Position numbers and translations under genes: made by a program
The notes under the pieces: model-generated
What the model saw: the letters and a program-made list of their open reading frames with translations, nothing else
What the model was told of the DNA's origin: nothing
The model's database searches: none
Part shown: positions 44,600-51,812 of the stretch, piece after piece
How the letters are laid out: the number at the start of each line of letters is the position of its first letter
How positions within the stretch are numbered: the first letter of the stretch is position 1
DNA from: Prosthecobacter dejongeii
GTDB lineage: Bacteria > Verrucomicrobiota > Verrucomicrobiia > Verrucomicrobiales > Verrucomicrobiaceae
Reading direction: 5' to 3'
Assembly (NCBI RefSeq): GCF_014203045.1
Contig: NZ_JACHIF010000009.1
Location: forward strand, 124,001-188,000
Length of the DNA stretch: 64,000 bases

Positions 44600-45291
44600 C
44601 ACCCTTCACTCGATTCGCCCTCGCCGCCACCGGTGCCCTGCTCGCCTCCTGTGCCACGAAGGAAACCCCTCTTTCAGACGACCCTTTCGCCCTGCCACCA
44701 GAGCAGCAGGAACTCGCTTACATCCCCACTTACTCGAAGACCGTCGTCTCCGGCTGGCCCAAGGGACGCGCCCTAGACCCCTATGACAGCTCACGTGTGC
44801 GATTGAATGAAGAAGTCCATGCTTACCATGTTGGTCGGCTCCCGAGCAAGGACCGCCGTGAGATGCATGAAGCCCACACTGTTTACCGGGTAGAACAAGA
44901 TGCACGCTGGGACACCCGACTGCCTGCAACGCCCATGGATTCACGTGGGGTGGTGCTAGGTGTGGTGGAGCCTTCTCGCAGTGAGGTGCCCAAGAGCAGC
45001 TTGCTGGACCAGGAGCGTCAAAGCTTGGTCGCAAAGACACAATCCCTCCAGATCACCATGGCCAAGCTGACCAACCTTCAGCGTGACTTGGAAAAGAAAA
45101 AAGCCCAATTCACCGAAGCCGAAGAAGAGGCCAAAGAGATCCAGCTTTATCTCGCAAAAACCATTCAGGAACGCGACCAAGCCAGCGCCCAACTGGAAAA
45201 AGCCAAAGAACGCATTGAAGAACTTGAAGAAAACGAGCGCCTGCGTGTGCGCACCTCTTCTCAAGGCCTCAGTGGTGGCAAAAAGAAATGA
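44596..45291 (+). CDS. Lipoprotein with C-terminal coiled coil, T4SS operon
   Basis: The 231-residue product has a lipoprotein signal (MTPFTRFALAATGALLASC), a middle region rich in charged residues and prolines, and a long coiled coil from about residue 135 to 220 (LLDQERQSLVAKTQSLQITMAKLTNLQRDLEKKKAQFTEAEEEAKEIQLYLAKTIQERDQ). It overlaps the VirB10 gene by four bases and is 30 bp upstream of the AAA+ ATPase gene. It might span the periplasm or cap the core complex. No family is recognised. Confidence 0.7.
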   Translation: MTPFTRFALAATGALLASCATKETPLSDDPFALPPEQQELAYIPTYSKTVVSGWPKGRALDPYDSSRVRLNEEVHAYHVGRLPSKDRREMHEAHTVYRVEQDARWDTRLPATPMDSRGVVLGVVEPSRSEVPKSSLLDQERQSLVAKTQSLQITMAKLTNLQRDLEKKKAQFTEAEEEAKEIQLYLAKTIQERDQASAQLEKAKERIEELEENERLRVRTSSQGLSGGKKK

Positions 45292-45321
45292 GATTCGGCA
45301 TCGCCTCTTTGAATCACAAGC

Positions 45322-46218
45322 ATGGTTGACCTTGAGCACATCCGCGGCTTACCGCCTTATCTCCAGGAGCGCATCATCGGGCAGGACCATGTCATCCCAA
45401 GGGTGGTCCCCATCATCCAAAACGGAGAGCTAGGTCTAAGTGACCCAGGGCGACCTAAAGGCACCTTTTTGTTCCTGGGGCCGACGGGAGTAGGCAAGAC
45501 AGAAATCACCCTTCTGCTGTGCGAATACATCTTTAAAGATGTGGGCAAACACTGCATTCGCCTGGACATGTCTGAATACCAGAACCAGGAATCTCTAGGC
45601 TTATTGTTAGGCCAAGGTGAGCATAGCCGAGGCAACATGGGGCGTTTTTATGACCGGGCTGAAGGGCGCGGCATCATTTTGTTTGATGAAATTGAAAAGG
45701 CTCATCCACGGGTGCTCGATATTTTCCTCCAGGTGCTGGATGCAGGCCGCATCACCGTGGCCAATGGCGAGACTCTGAACCTGTGTAATTTCTACATCGT
45801 CGCCACTTCCAACATCGGGGCAGACGCCCTCATGGAACTGAAAAACAGTCCCATGGCTACCATCGAGCGTTTTATCGAAGATCTGGCCGCTGCCGAATTG
45901 AGACCTGAAGTTCTCGCGCGTTTTAATGTGCGCTGCGTTTTCCAAAAGCTCGGCTACAGCGCTCAAAAACAAATCGCCAGCATCATGCTCAACAAAGAGC
46001 TGAAAAACCTACGCAACAAAGGTTATGAACTCACCGCCGGTCATGGTGTCATCGACCTCCTCGTTTCCCAAGGGGTCGAACCACGCTTGGGCGTACGCCG
46101 CATGAGAACCACGGCCGAAAGCAACTGCCGCCATGCGGTACGTGAGGCCCTCATGGCTGGGCGGTCCACCTCTGGAACCCTCATCGCAGAAAATGGGCAT
46201 CTGGTCATCCATCCTTGA
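45322..46218 (+). CDS. Stand-alone ClpB/ClpA D2-like AAA+ ATPase
   Basis: The 298-residue protein matches the second AAA+ module of the Clp/Hsp100 family: IIGQDHVIPRV at 18-28, Walker A GPTGVGKTE at 53-61, RLDMSEYQNQESLGLLLG, Walker B GIILFDEIEKAHPRVLDIFLQVLDAGRIT at 117-145, sensor 1 IVATSN at 159-164, arginine finger region LRPEVLARF at 193-201, and the small-domain sensor 2 RLGVRRMR at 255-262. The first AAA+ module, N-domain and middle domain are absent. The GYVG pore-loop motif is replaced by EHSRG, without the substrate-gripping tyrosine. It occupies an ATPase slot in an operon lacking VirB11. Confidence 0.9.
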   Translation: MVDLEHIRGLPPYLQERIIGQDHVIPRVVPIIQNGELGLSDPGRPKGTFLFLGPTGVGKTEITLLLCEYIFKDVGKHCIRLDMSEYQNQESLGLLLGQGEHSRGNMGRFYDRAEGRGIILFDEIEKAHPRVLDIFLQVLDAGRITVANGETLNLCNFYIVATSNIGADALMELKNSPMATIERFIEDLAAAELRPEVLARFNVRCVFQKLGYSAQKQIASIMLNKELKNLRNKGYELTAGHGVIDLLVSQGVEPRLGVRRMRTTAESNCRHAVREALMAGRSTSGTLIAENGHLVIHP

Positions 46219-46627
46219 TTTTTACCGTCGGTGGAAGCCTGAGATTGATCTCTATGGCATCGGCCTGCTCTGCCTCGTCAGCGCACTGATAACGGGCCGA
46301 CATGCGGCCGCAGGCATCGTTATTATTCTGGTTTTACTCATTGATGCCATGCGCCGCTGGGGTGAGCCCTATCGCCAGATTGGCAAAGCGGAGATGGAGC
46401 AAAGGCACCGCGCAAGCAAAGCCTACTGGGAAGAGCGGTTCAGCGACTGGCTTGGCCGCCACCGGGAAGATCCCATAAGCCCCCCCTCACCACCAACCCT
46501 GCCCGTGACCCACCTAATCCCCCACCCGCAGCGGGATGGGGAAGACCCACCCGAAAGTCCTGGCGGCCCCATGCTTCCAGAAAAGCCCCCCGTCATCATT
46601 CCCCCGCCTGTCACACATGAAACCTGA
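46193..46627 (+). CDS. Small membrane protein with proline-rich tail
   Basis: ATG at 46193 (MGIWSSILDFYRRWKPEIDLYGIG) lies inside the AAA+ gene's last 26 bases, in another frame. The 144-residue protein has hydrophobic segments at about 20-32 (GLLCLVSALITG) and 38-50 (AAAGIVIILVLLIDAMRRW), then a charged helix and a proline-rich tail (SPPSPPTLPVTHLIPHPQRDGEDPPESPGGP). It may anchor or recruit the preceding ATPase to the membrane. No homologue is recognised. The overlap suggests coupled expression with the ATPase. Confidence 0.65.
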   Translation: MGIWSSILDFYRRWKPEIDLYGIGLLCLVSALITGRHAAAGIVIILVLLIDAMRRWGEPYRQIGKAEMEQRHRASKAYWEERFSDWLGRHREDPISPPSPPTLPVTHLIPHPQRDGEDPPESPGGPMLPEKPPVIIPPPVTHET

Positions 46628-46653
46628 CTGGCTAATCAATCCCTGAGCTTCCA

Positions 46654-47058
46654 ATGCAGCCCTCCTCATCCAGTCTCATCCCCAGCCGTCTGCAGCTCAT
46701 TTTGGGCCTGCTCAGCCTCCTATTCCTCGGCGGTTGCAGCACACCACCAGCTTTCCTGGCAGACACGGATGTCATTCCCGTGGGCAGCCGCATTGAGTTC
46801 TGGGTAGATCATGATGATCGTGGCTGGGTGAATTCGAATCTCCACATCGCTTTTCTACCACGTGAGATGACGGGTGCTGAAGCCCGTCTCTGGGCCGAAG
46901 GCATTGGCACCCGCGATGCCGGATTGCGCTGGACTCGTTATTACCTTTTAGTGACCCATCCCGGGCAAGAAGGGAAAACGTACCGCAGCAGTGTTTATAC
47001 CGTGCGCGCCCAACCGCATGAAATGACGAGCCGCCAGCCCGCCCGCCTTTCTTATTAA
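46654..47058 (+). CDS. Small lipoprotein, T4SS operon
   Basis: The 134-residue protein has a lipoprotein signal peptide ending LLFLGGC. The mature part is beta-rich with VIPVGSRIEFWVDHDDRGWVNSNLHIAFLPREMTGAEARLWAEGIGT and AGLRWTRYYLLVTHPGQEGKTYRSSVYTVRAQP. It is the third lipoprotein in the operon. It might play the part of a VirB7-type subunit or a pilot lipoprotein for the outer-membrane ring. No family is recognised. Confidence 0.68.
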   Translation: MQPSSSSLIPSRLQLILGLLSLLFLGGCSTPPAFLADTDVIPVGSRIEFWVDHDDRGWVNSNLHIAFLPREMTGAEARLWAEGIGTRDAGLRWTRYYLLVTHPGQEGKTYRSSVYTVRAQPHEMTSRQPARLSY

Positions 47059-47079
47059 TCCATTCAACTTGAGTTCCTT

Positions 47080-47478
47080 ATGTCTGACAATCCCGTTGCC
47101 GCCGCTGGTGAAGAATTGAAAAAATGGCTCGAAGCACTCGAGAAAATCCTTTCAGAAATGAAGGCCGATAAACTCGCTGCGGGCAAAGCGAAACTCGATA
47201 ACGATCGGTTTGATGCGATGATGAAAGAGCTGAAAAGCATCAGCAAAAGCGCAGAGAATGGCCCCCAAGGAGCCCAAATGGATGATCTCAATAAAAAGAT
47301 CGACCAAGCTCTGGATAAGATGAACGATCTCAGTCCCAAAACAGGTCAAGCGATCGGCAAAAAGATCAACCTAGACGGTAAGCATGTAGATCCGAACCAG
47401 GTAAAAGGTCCAGGCCAAGGCCCGCAACAAGCGACGACTATTAAGACGCCCAGTCCAGCAGTAGCCATCAGGAAGTAA
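47080..47478 (+). CDS. Small soluble Lys/Met-rich helical protein (candidate T4SS cargo or accessory)
   Basis: The 132-residue protein has no signal peptide or TM segment. Residues 8-100 are helical and rich in K, M, D and L (ELKKWLEALEKILSEMKADKLAAGKAKLDNDRFDAMMKELKSISK; MDDLNKKIDQALDKMNDLS). The C-terminus is Pro/Gln-rich and ends SPAVAIRK. Soluble helical proteins ending in a short basic tail at the edge of T4SS operons may be secreted cargo or chaperones; this is inference. It precedes the EF-hand protein by 6 bp. No homologue is recognised. Confidence 0.6.
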   Translation: MSDNPVAAAGEELKKWLEALEKILSEMKADKLAAGKAKLDNDRFDAMMKELKSISKSAENGPQGAQMDDLNKKIDQALDKMNDLSPKTGQAIGKKINLDGKHVDPNQVKGPGQGPQQATTIKTPSPAVAIRK

Positions 47479-47484
47479 CTCCCC

Positions 47485-47805
47485 ATGCCAACTCCATCAC
47501 GTCCCAAAAACAATTCCCTGCGCGATCTTGATGGGGATGGGGACGTGGATCTGGCGGATGATCCTACTCACGATCTCGACCGCGATGGGCGAATTGATAC
47601 CGCAGATCGTGAAAGTGAGGATCTGGATCACGACAACGACATTGATGCCCGAGATCGAGAGCTCAAAAATGAGCAACTCGAACCACCCGCTCAAGCAGAA
47701 AAAGAAAGCGTGGGGGCCGCGCTGAAACTCACCAAAGATTCAGAAGGCAAGTGGCAGAAAGCCATATCACCTTCCCTTCCCCAACAGGGCCCTAGAGTGA
47801 GATAA
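47485..47805 (+). CDS. Triple EF-hand-loop (dockerin-like) small protein
   Basis: The 106-residue protein contains three calcium-loop sequences in a row within residues 10-56: DLDGDGDVDLAD, DLDRDGRIDTAD and DLDHDNDIDARD, each with the DxDxDGxxDxxD spacing of EF-hand/dockerin loops. The rest is a charged helix (DRELKNEQLEPPAQAEKES) and a basic end (QQGPRVR). There is no signal peptide, so calcium binding would occur in the cytoplasm or after export through another route such as the T4SS. It is the last gene of the plus-strand operon and is followed by a hairpin at 47815-47835. Confidence 0.7.
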   Translation: MPTPSRPKNNSLRDLDGDGDVDLADDPTHDLDRDGRIDTADRESEDLDHDNDIDARDRELKNEQLEPPAQAEKESVGAALKLTKDSEGKWQKAISPSLPQQGPRVR

Positions 47806-47814
47806 GGCCAAAGA

Positions 47815-47835
47815 GGCTTTGTTATCTACAAAGCC
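47815..47835. terminator. Hairpin between the converging T4SS operon and kinase gene
   Basis: GGCTTTG at 47815-47821 pairs with CAAAGCC at 47829-47835 around a 7-base loop. No convincing T-run follows on either strand, so termination efficiency is doubtful. It sits between the EF-hand gene stop and the convergent kinase gene, where a terminator would be expected. Confidence 0.35.
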
Positions 47836-47856
47836 CACAAAAGCGAAATGGCTGGC

Positions 47857-49989
47857 TTACTTACCAAAAGGGTTCAGACGCTTGAGCGTATCTCCGGTCT
47901 TTTGCAGGAAACCTGGCTCTTCTTTAGTCTGCGTGCGCCGGCGCGTGCCACCTGAGCCCCCACCGCTGGAAGGAGGACTCCAATCTGCCTTGTCCACTTC
48001 TGCAGAAAGCTGAAGTGCTGCGAGCGTAGGTAGATCCAAAAGTCCGTTCGGCTGCAAGCCACTGCGGACCTGGAAAAGCACGATGGCATTGTGAGTGCTC
48101 TTGCCTTCTTCTCCATCCACAGAAGCAGTGTAGAGCCCCTTTTCCTTCAGCAGAGACTGGGTGCGGAACAGCAGGTAACGCTTTCCTTTCGGTGAATAGG
48201 AAGCGTGCGGAAGCACGGGAAAAACTTGCTCCAAGGTCCAAAAACCTGTCGTCGGTTCAGGCAATGAAGGCTGGGTGAGAACTAATCCACCCGGAGGAAC
48301 TTCAAAGCCTGGAGGCAACGGAGGCATTGCTGGCGCAGGAGGCTGCGTGGCTGCGAGGGCCCCTTGGGTCGCTGTGGCAGGATCCGGTGTCATCGCCAAT
48401 CCGCCTACGGGGATCTGAGTTCCTAAAACTGGGGCAGGAGTAGCCCCTACCATCGCCAGCGCTGGAGGAGGCTGGGTGGAGGGTGTCAAAGTAGGATTAG
48501 ATGCCACCGCAGCCACATTCGGTACCGTTGCAGGATCTGTTGAAGCCATTCCCCCTAAAACTGGCGGTACAGCAGCAGTCAGCGTGGGCGGCTGGTAACC
48601 TGCAGGAGGGCTGGGCATGGCTGGCTGTGAAAGCCCAGCAGGCGGCACTGTGCCAGCGCTCGTCGCTGGCGGTTGAGAAGGAGAGCCAGTAGGAGCCTCG
48701 GTCACTTTGACCAAAGTTGGTTCCGCGCTGGTGGCCGCTTTTTGAGGCTCGCCCTTATCTTCCGCCTTTGTCACGCCTTTCTTAGCCGCGTCGGCAGTCG
48801 TTACCACGGATGTGGTGGCTTTTGCACTCGGCGTTTGCTTAGCCTCCGGCTTCGAATTGACAAAGAAATAGGCTGCCGCTCCAGCCCCCACGATCACCGT
48901 TGCCGCAGCAGCGATGAGCGGTGCACGGCTGCTTGCTTTTTGGGACAGGCTGCGAGCATTTGCGGCGGCAGTGGCAGCCGCATAGGCGCCGGTGCGAACG
49001 GTGACTGTCGCAGGCTTCAGGCCGAGCATTTCCGCCAAAGCACCGGCGCAACTAGGGCGTAGAGTTGGCTCTTTATGCAGACAAGCCGCGATGGCTTCTT
49101 CCCACACTTTCGGAATGGATTCCTTGCAACTGATCTCCAATTCCGTGCGACGTTCCTGGACGGAAGGTGGGATCTTAGAATTGATCTGAGTGGGCAAATC
49201 CCCGCGATAAAAGGGCGGTTTACCTGTGAGCAATTCGTAGATCGTCGCACCCAGCGAGTACACATCATCCGTTGGCTGGGGTCTCTCACCCATGGCCTGC
49301 TGAGGGCTCATGTAAGGCAGCGTGCCACTGGTGCCCAGATTGGCTACGGACAGGCGGCTCATTGTATCCGAAAGGCTGCGGGCAATGCCAAAGTCGGCGA
49401 TCTTTGCCACAGCCTCTTTGGAGGTGAGCATGATATTCGCCGGCTTGAGATCCCGGTGAATGAGTTTCCGCTGAAAATGCGCGTAATCCAGCGCATCGCA
49501 CACGCCTAAAAGCCACCTGGAAATGTCATCCACGGTGAAGACACCGAATTCAGTGCCCATGCGCAATTCAGACAGGGTCTTGCCATCCACAAACTCCATG
49601 GAAATGGCAGCGGCATCCTCATCATCCACAAAGTCATAGATGCGGACGATGTGGGGGTGAGACAGCTCCAGGCCACGCCGGGTCTCCGTCTTCAACTCCT
49701 TCACCGCCGCAGGATCCAGCCCGATGAGACTCGGTAGGAATTTCAGCGCCACAGGACGCTCCAGCTTCAAATCATCCGCTAGCCATACGACTCCCATACC
49801 ACCACGGCCAAGCACGCGCTCCAGCTTGTAACGATTAAACACCGTCATGCCACTGCCCGGGGTTTTGAACTTGATGGTTTGGTCATAGTCCACCTCGGCA
49901 CTGCCACCTGGATAGAGGGTGTGGGACGTGACCGCCGCAGACTGCGGGGCTGCCACTGGGCCAGAGCCTGATGGAGTGGGGGTATCCAT
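47857..49989 (-). CDS. Ser/Thr protein kinase with C-terminal peptidoglycan-binding domain
   Basis: The start is set at ATG 49989 (MDTPTPSGSGPVAAPQ); a further 17 codons upstream are open but do not look kinase-like. The 710-residue protein has a kinase domain at about residues 50-310: LGRGGMGVVWLA, VALKFLP, LIHRDLKPANIMLT, IADFGIARS, GTLPYMSPQQ. A TM helix (LIAAAATVIVGAGAAAYFFVN) follows, then a 250-residue Pro/Ala/Thr-rich spacer and a C-terminal PG_binding_1-like fold (LYTASVDGEEGKSTHNAIVLFQVRSGLQPNGLLDLPTLAALQL). The outer domain probably binds peptidoglycan, allowing the kinase to sense the cell wall. It converges on the end of the T4SS operon. Confidence 0.9.
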   Translation of the reverse strand: MDTPTPSGSGPVAAPQSAAVTSHTLYPGGSAEVDYDQTIKFKTPGSGMTVFNRYKLERVLGRGGMGVVWLADDLKLERPVALKFLPSLIGLDPAAVKELKTETRRGLELSHPHIVRIYDFVDDEDAAAISMEFVDGKTLSELRMGTEFGVFTVDDISRWLLGVCDALDYAHFQRKLIHRDLKPANIMLTSKEAVAKIADFGIARSLSDTMSRLSVANLGTSGTLPYMSPQQAMGERPQPTDDVYSLGATIYELLTGKPPFYRGDLPTQINSKIPPSVQERRTELEISCKESIPKVWEEAIAACLHKEPTLRPSCAGALAEMLGLKPATVTVRTGAYAAATAAANARSLSQKASSRAPLIAAAATVIVGAGAAAYFFVNSKPEAKQTPSAKATTSVVTTADAAKKGVTKAEDKGEPQKAATSAEPTLVKVTEAPTGSPSQPPATSAGTVPPAGLSQPAMPSPPAGYQPPTLTAAVPPVLGGMASTDPATVPNVAAVASNPTLTPSTQPPPALAMVGATPAPVLGTQIPVGGLAMTPDPATATQGALAATQPPAPAMPPLPPGFEVPPGGLVLTQPSLPEPTTGFWTLEQVFPVLPHASYSPKGKRYLLFRTQSLLKEKGLYTASVDGEEGKSTHNAIVLFQVRSGLQPNGLLDLPTLAALQLSAEVDKADWSPPSSGGGSGGTRRRTQTKEEPGFLQKTGDTLKRLNPFGK

Positions 49990-50142
49990 AACAACAAAAA
50001 TAACGTCCTTTAGTTTAGGTTCCCCGAGTGGACCTGTCATCGGAATATTTCACTTGCTTTGACGGATGTTTTTAATGTCACAAAGGTCAGTTAATTTACC
50101 AGAATCATCCTTTTCACCCAGAGCTAAGCACGTGGACAAAAC

Positions 50143-50186
50143 AAAAAAGCGTTGTCGCAGGTCTTAGAAAACCCACTGACAACGCT
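50143..50186 (-). terminator. Rho-independent terminator of the entericidin gene
   Basis: On the minus strand AGCGTTGTC (50186-50178) pairs with GACAACGCT (50056-type arm at 50048-50056 plus 100, i.e. 50148-50156), and a run of six T follows at 50148-50143. The loop of 21 bases can form a further small GGT/ACC pairing. It starts 20 bp after the entericidin stop. Confidence 0.8.
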
Positions 50187-50205
50187 CGCACATCGTGGCT
50201 TCAGA

Positions 50206-50349
50206 CTAGCTGGCAGCGCGTTCGATTTTGTCGCCCGCTTTTTTGACATCACGGCCTAAACCGCGGGTGGTGTTGCAACTGGTGCCGAGAATCGCAAAAA
50301 GCCCAGCAGCAAGGACGAGGAGAGACAGACGTTTGGTGGATGTTTTCAT
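50206..50349 (-). CDS. Entericidin-family small lipoprotein
   Basis: A 47-residue frame begins MKTSTKRLSLLVLAAGLFAILGTSC, a lipoprotein signal peptide with a GTSC lipobox. The mature part NTTRGLGRDVKKAGDKIERAAS follows the entericidin A/B pattern (C-NT-x-G-x-G-D-x-x-x-x-G-x-x-I-x-x-A). In enterobacteria EcnA/EcnB are small membrane lipoproteins produced under stress, acting as an antidote/toxin pair; here one copy is present. It has its own terminator at 50143-50186. The start codon lies close to the plus-strand hydrolase region, so the two are divergent. Confidence 0.85.
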   Translation of the reverse strand: MKTSTKRLSLLVLAAGLFAILGTSCNTTRGLGRDVKKAGDKIERAAS

Positions 50350-50516
50350 GGGAGGATGCGGTTAATAAGTTCGTGGATCAAGTCGTCCAGAGTAAACCGG
50401 AGACATGCCTATTTCGCACGATGGCAGACATCTGGTTGTGCCTGTCCTCTATAAATTGTCTTTCGCAATGCTGCGCCCGTCCTGCCAGGCAGTGGAATCC
50501 GTTTACAGACGAACTT

Positions 50517-51278
50517 ATGAATGGTCATTCCCTCTCCTCTGTACTTTTCCTCGCTATCTGCGCCCAACTGCACACGGGCTGTACAACGGTGAAAACTTTG
50601 CCAGCGGTTACCAGACGCACGGAATCCTTTCTCAGCGAAGGCCACCGCATCCAGGTGGAGACTTTCTCCCCTGCGAAACCCGGCCGCTATCCAGGAGTAA
50701 TCATCCTGCATGGCTCTTCAGGGAACGTCATTGGGAAAGGCCCTTTGGTGGACTTGAGCCGTGAGTTAGCCAGCCAGGGAAAAACGGCTATGCTGGTGCA
50801 CTACTTTGACCGCACGGGCACAGTCTGGAGCGGTGACAAGGCCATCCACCAACACTGGCGCACCTGGGCGAAAACGGTTCGCGATAGCGTGGACTTTGCC
50901 AGCACTCACCCCGAAGTCAGGGCGGATGCCATCGGCATTTTCGGTTTTTCGCTGGGTGCTTATCTTGCCGTCTCCGTCGCTGCGGATGATGCGCGCATCC
51001 AGGCGGTGGCAGAACTGTCCGGCGGACTTTTTGATGAGCAAAAGCCACGCATCAAACGGCTGCCGCCTTTGCTCATCCTGCATGGGCTTGAGGATAAACG
51101 TGTCCCCGCAAGCCGCGGCTACGAACTCCAGCAAATGGCCAGCCGACTCGGGTCAAAACCCGAGATGAAAACTTATGATGGCGAAGGCCATGTACTGTCC
51201 GCTGAAGCCATCCAGGATGCCTCTCAGCGGACGCTGGTATTTTTCAATCAACACCTCACGAAGACTTCCACAAAGTAG
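50517..51278 (+). CDS. Dienelactone-hydrolase-family lipoprotein
   Basis: ATG at 50517 (MNGHSLSSVLFLAICAQLHTGC) gives a lipoprotein signal peptide; the frame is open 59 codons upstream, but that part is not protein-like and overlaps the entericidin start. The 253-residue alpha/beta hydrolase has VIILHGSSGN (oxyanion region), IFGFSLGAYLAVS with the nucleophile in G-F-S-L-G (Ser instead of the Cys of classical dienelactone hydrolase), LLILHGLEDKRVPA with the acid, and DGEGHVLS with the catalytic His. It probably hydrolyses an ester in the periplasm or at the envelope. The substrate is unknown. It converges with the cNMP-domain gene. Confidence 0.83.
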   Translation: MNGHSLSSVLFLAICAQLHTGCTTVKTLPAVTRRTESFLSEGHRIQVETFSPAKPGRYPGVIILHGSSGNVIGKGPLVDLSRELASQGKTAMLVHYFDRTGTVWSGDKAIHQHWRTWAKTVRDSVDFASTHPEVRADAIGIFGFSLGAYLAVSVAADDARIQAVAELSGGLFDEQKPRIKRLPPLLILHGLEDKRVPASRGYELQQMASRLGSKPEMKTYDGEGHVLSAEAIQDASQRTLVFFNQHLTKTSTK

Positions 51279-51299
51279 CCCTAAGCCCCATCGGCACAC

Positions 51300-51734
51300 T
51301 CAGCGGTTGACCAGATCCACCACTTTATCGTTCATCTGGCGAAGACGTTTGGACAGACAGGTGGTGATGCGGCTTAGCAGACGGTAAGCCACCTTGGGAT
51401 TGGCAGAATGGAGACGATCTAGGCTGTTGCGGGTGATCAACCACACCTCCGTTTCCGTGGCCGCACTGACCGTGGCACTGGCAGGGCCGGGATCGAAAAC
51501 GCTTACCTCTCCCAAAGAATCTCCCGCCTCCAATGAGGCCACCTTTTTATTCATGCCTTCGATGTCCTGGAACACATCCAGCTTCCCCTTTAACACCAAA
51601 TAAAGGTGATCATTCTCCTCCCCCTGGCGAATCACCACCTCATCCGGCTGGTAAGAACGTGAATCTCCAAAGCTGGACAAAAGGCTAAGTTCTTCAGGGG
51701 TGAAATTGGCAAGGAGGGGTGTGAGCGAGGGCAT
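51300..51734 (-). CDS. Cyclic-nucleotide-binding-domain (Crp-like) protein without DNA-binding domain
   Basis: The 144-residue protein is a single cNMP-binding beta-roll: YQPDEVVIRQGEENDHLYLVLKGKLDVFQDIEGMNKKVASLEAGDSLGEVSVFDPGPASATVSAATETEVWLITRNSL, followed by a C-helix (LLSRITTCLSKRLRQMNDKVVDLV). The phosphate-binding cassette GEVSVFDPGPASATV has Ala where cAMP/cGMP binders usually have Arg (RSATV), so nucleotide binding is doubtful. No helix-turn-helix follows. It may act as a small protein-protein or ligand sensor. It lies 78 bp downstream of the 1098-residue protein gene, in the same direction. Confidence 0.83.
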   Translation of the reverse strand: MPSLTPLLANFTPEELSLLSSFGDSRSYQPDEVVIRQGEENDHLYLVLKGKLDVFQDIEGMNKKVASLEAGDSLGEVSVFDPGPASATVSAATETEVWLITRNSLDRLHSANPKVAYRLLSRITTCLSKRLRQMNDKVVDLVNR

Positions 51735-51812
51735 GACTTTGTATCAAAAAACAAAACGCTAAAAAATAAACGATGAACCAGAGATAAAGGTGTGCGCGAA
51801 TTGATGAAAAAG

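Noticed and set aside
50340-50516. 59-codon in-frame extension upstream of the dienelactone-hydrolase-like gene
   Set aside because: It would place the clear lipoprotein signal peptide inside the protein and overlap the entericidin start; the Cys/Trp-rich sequence does not look coding.
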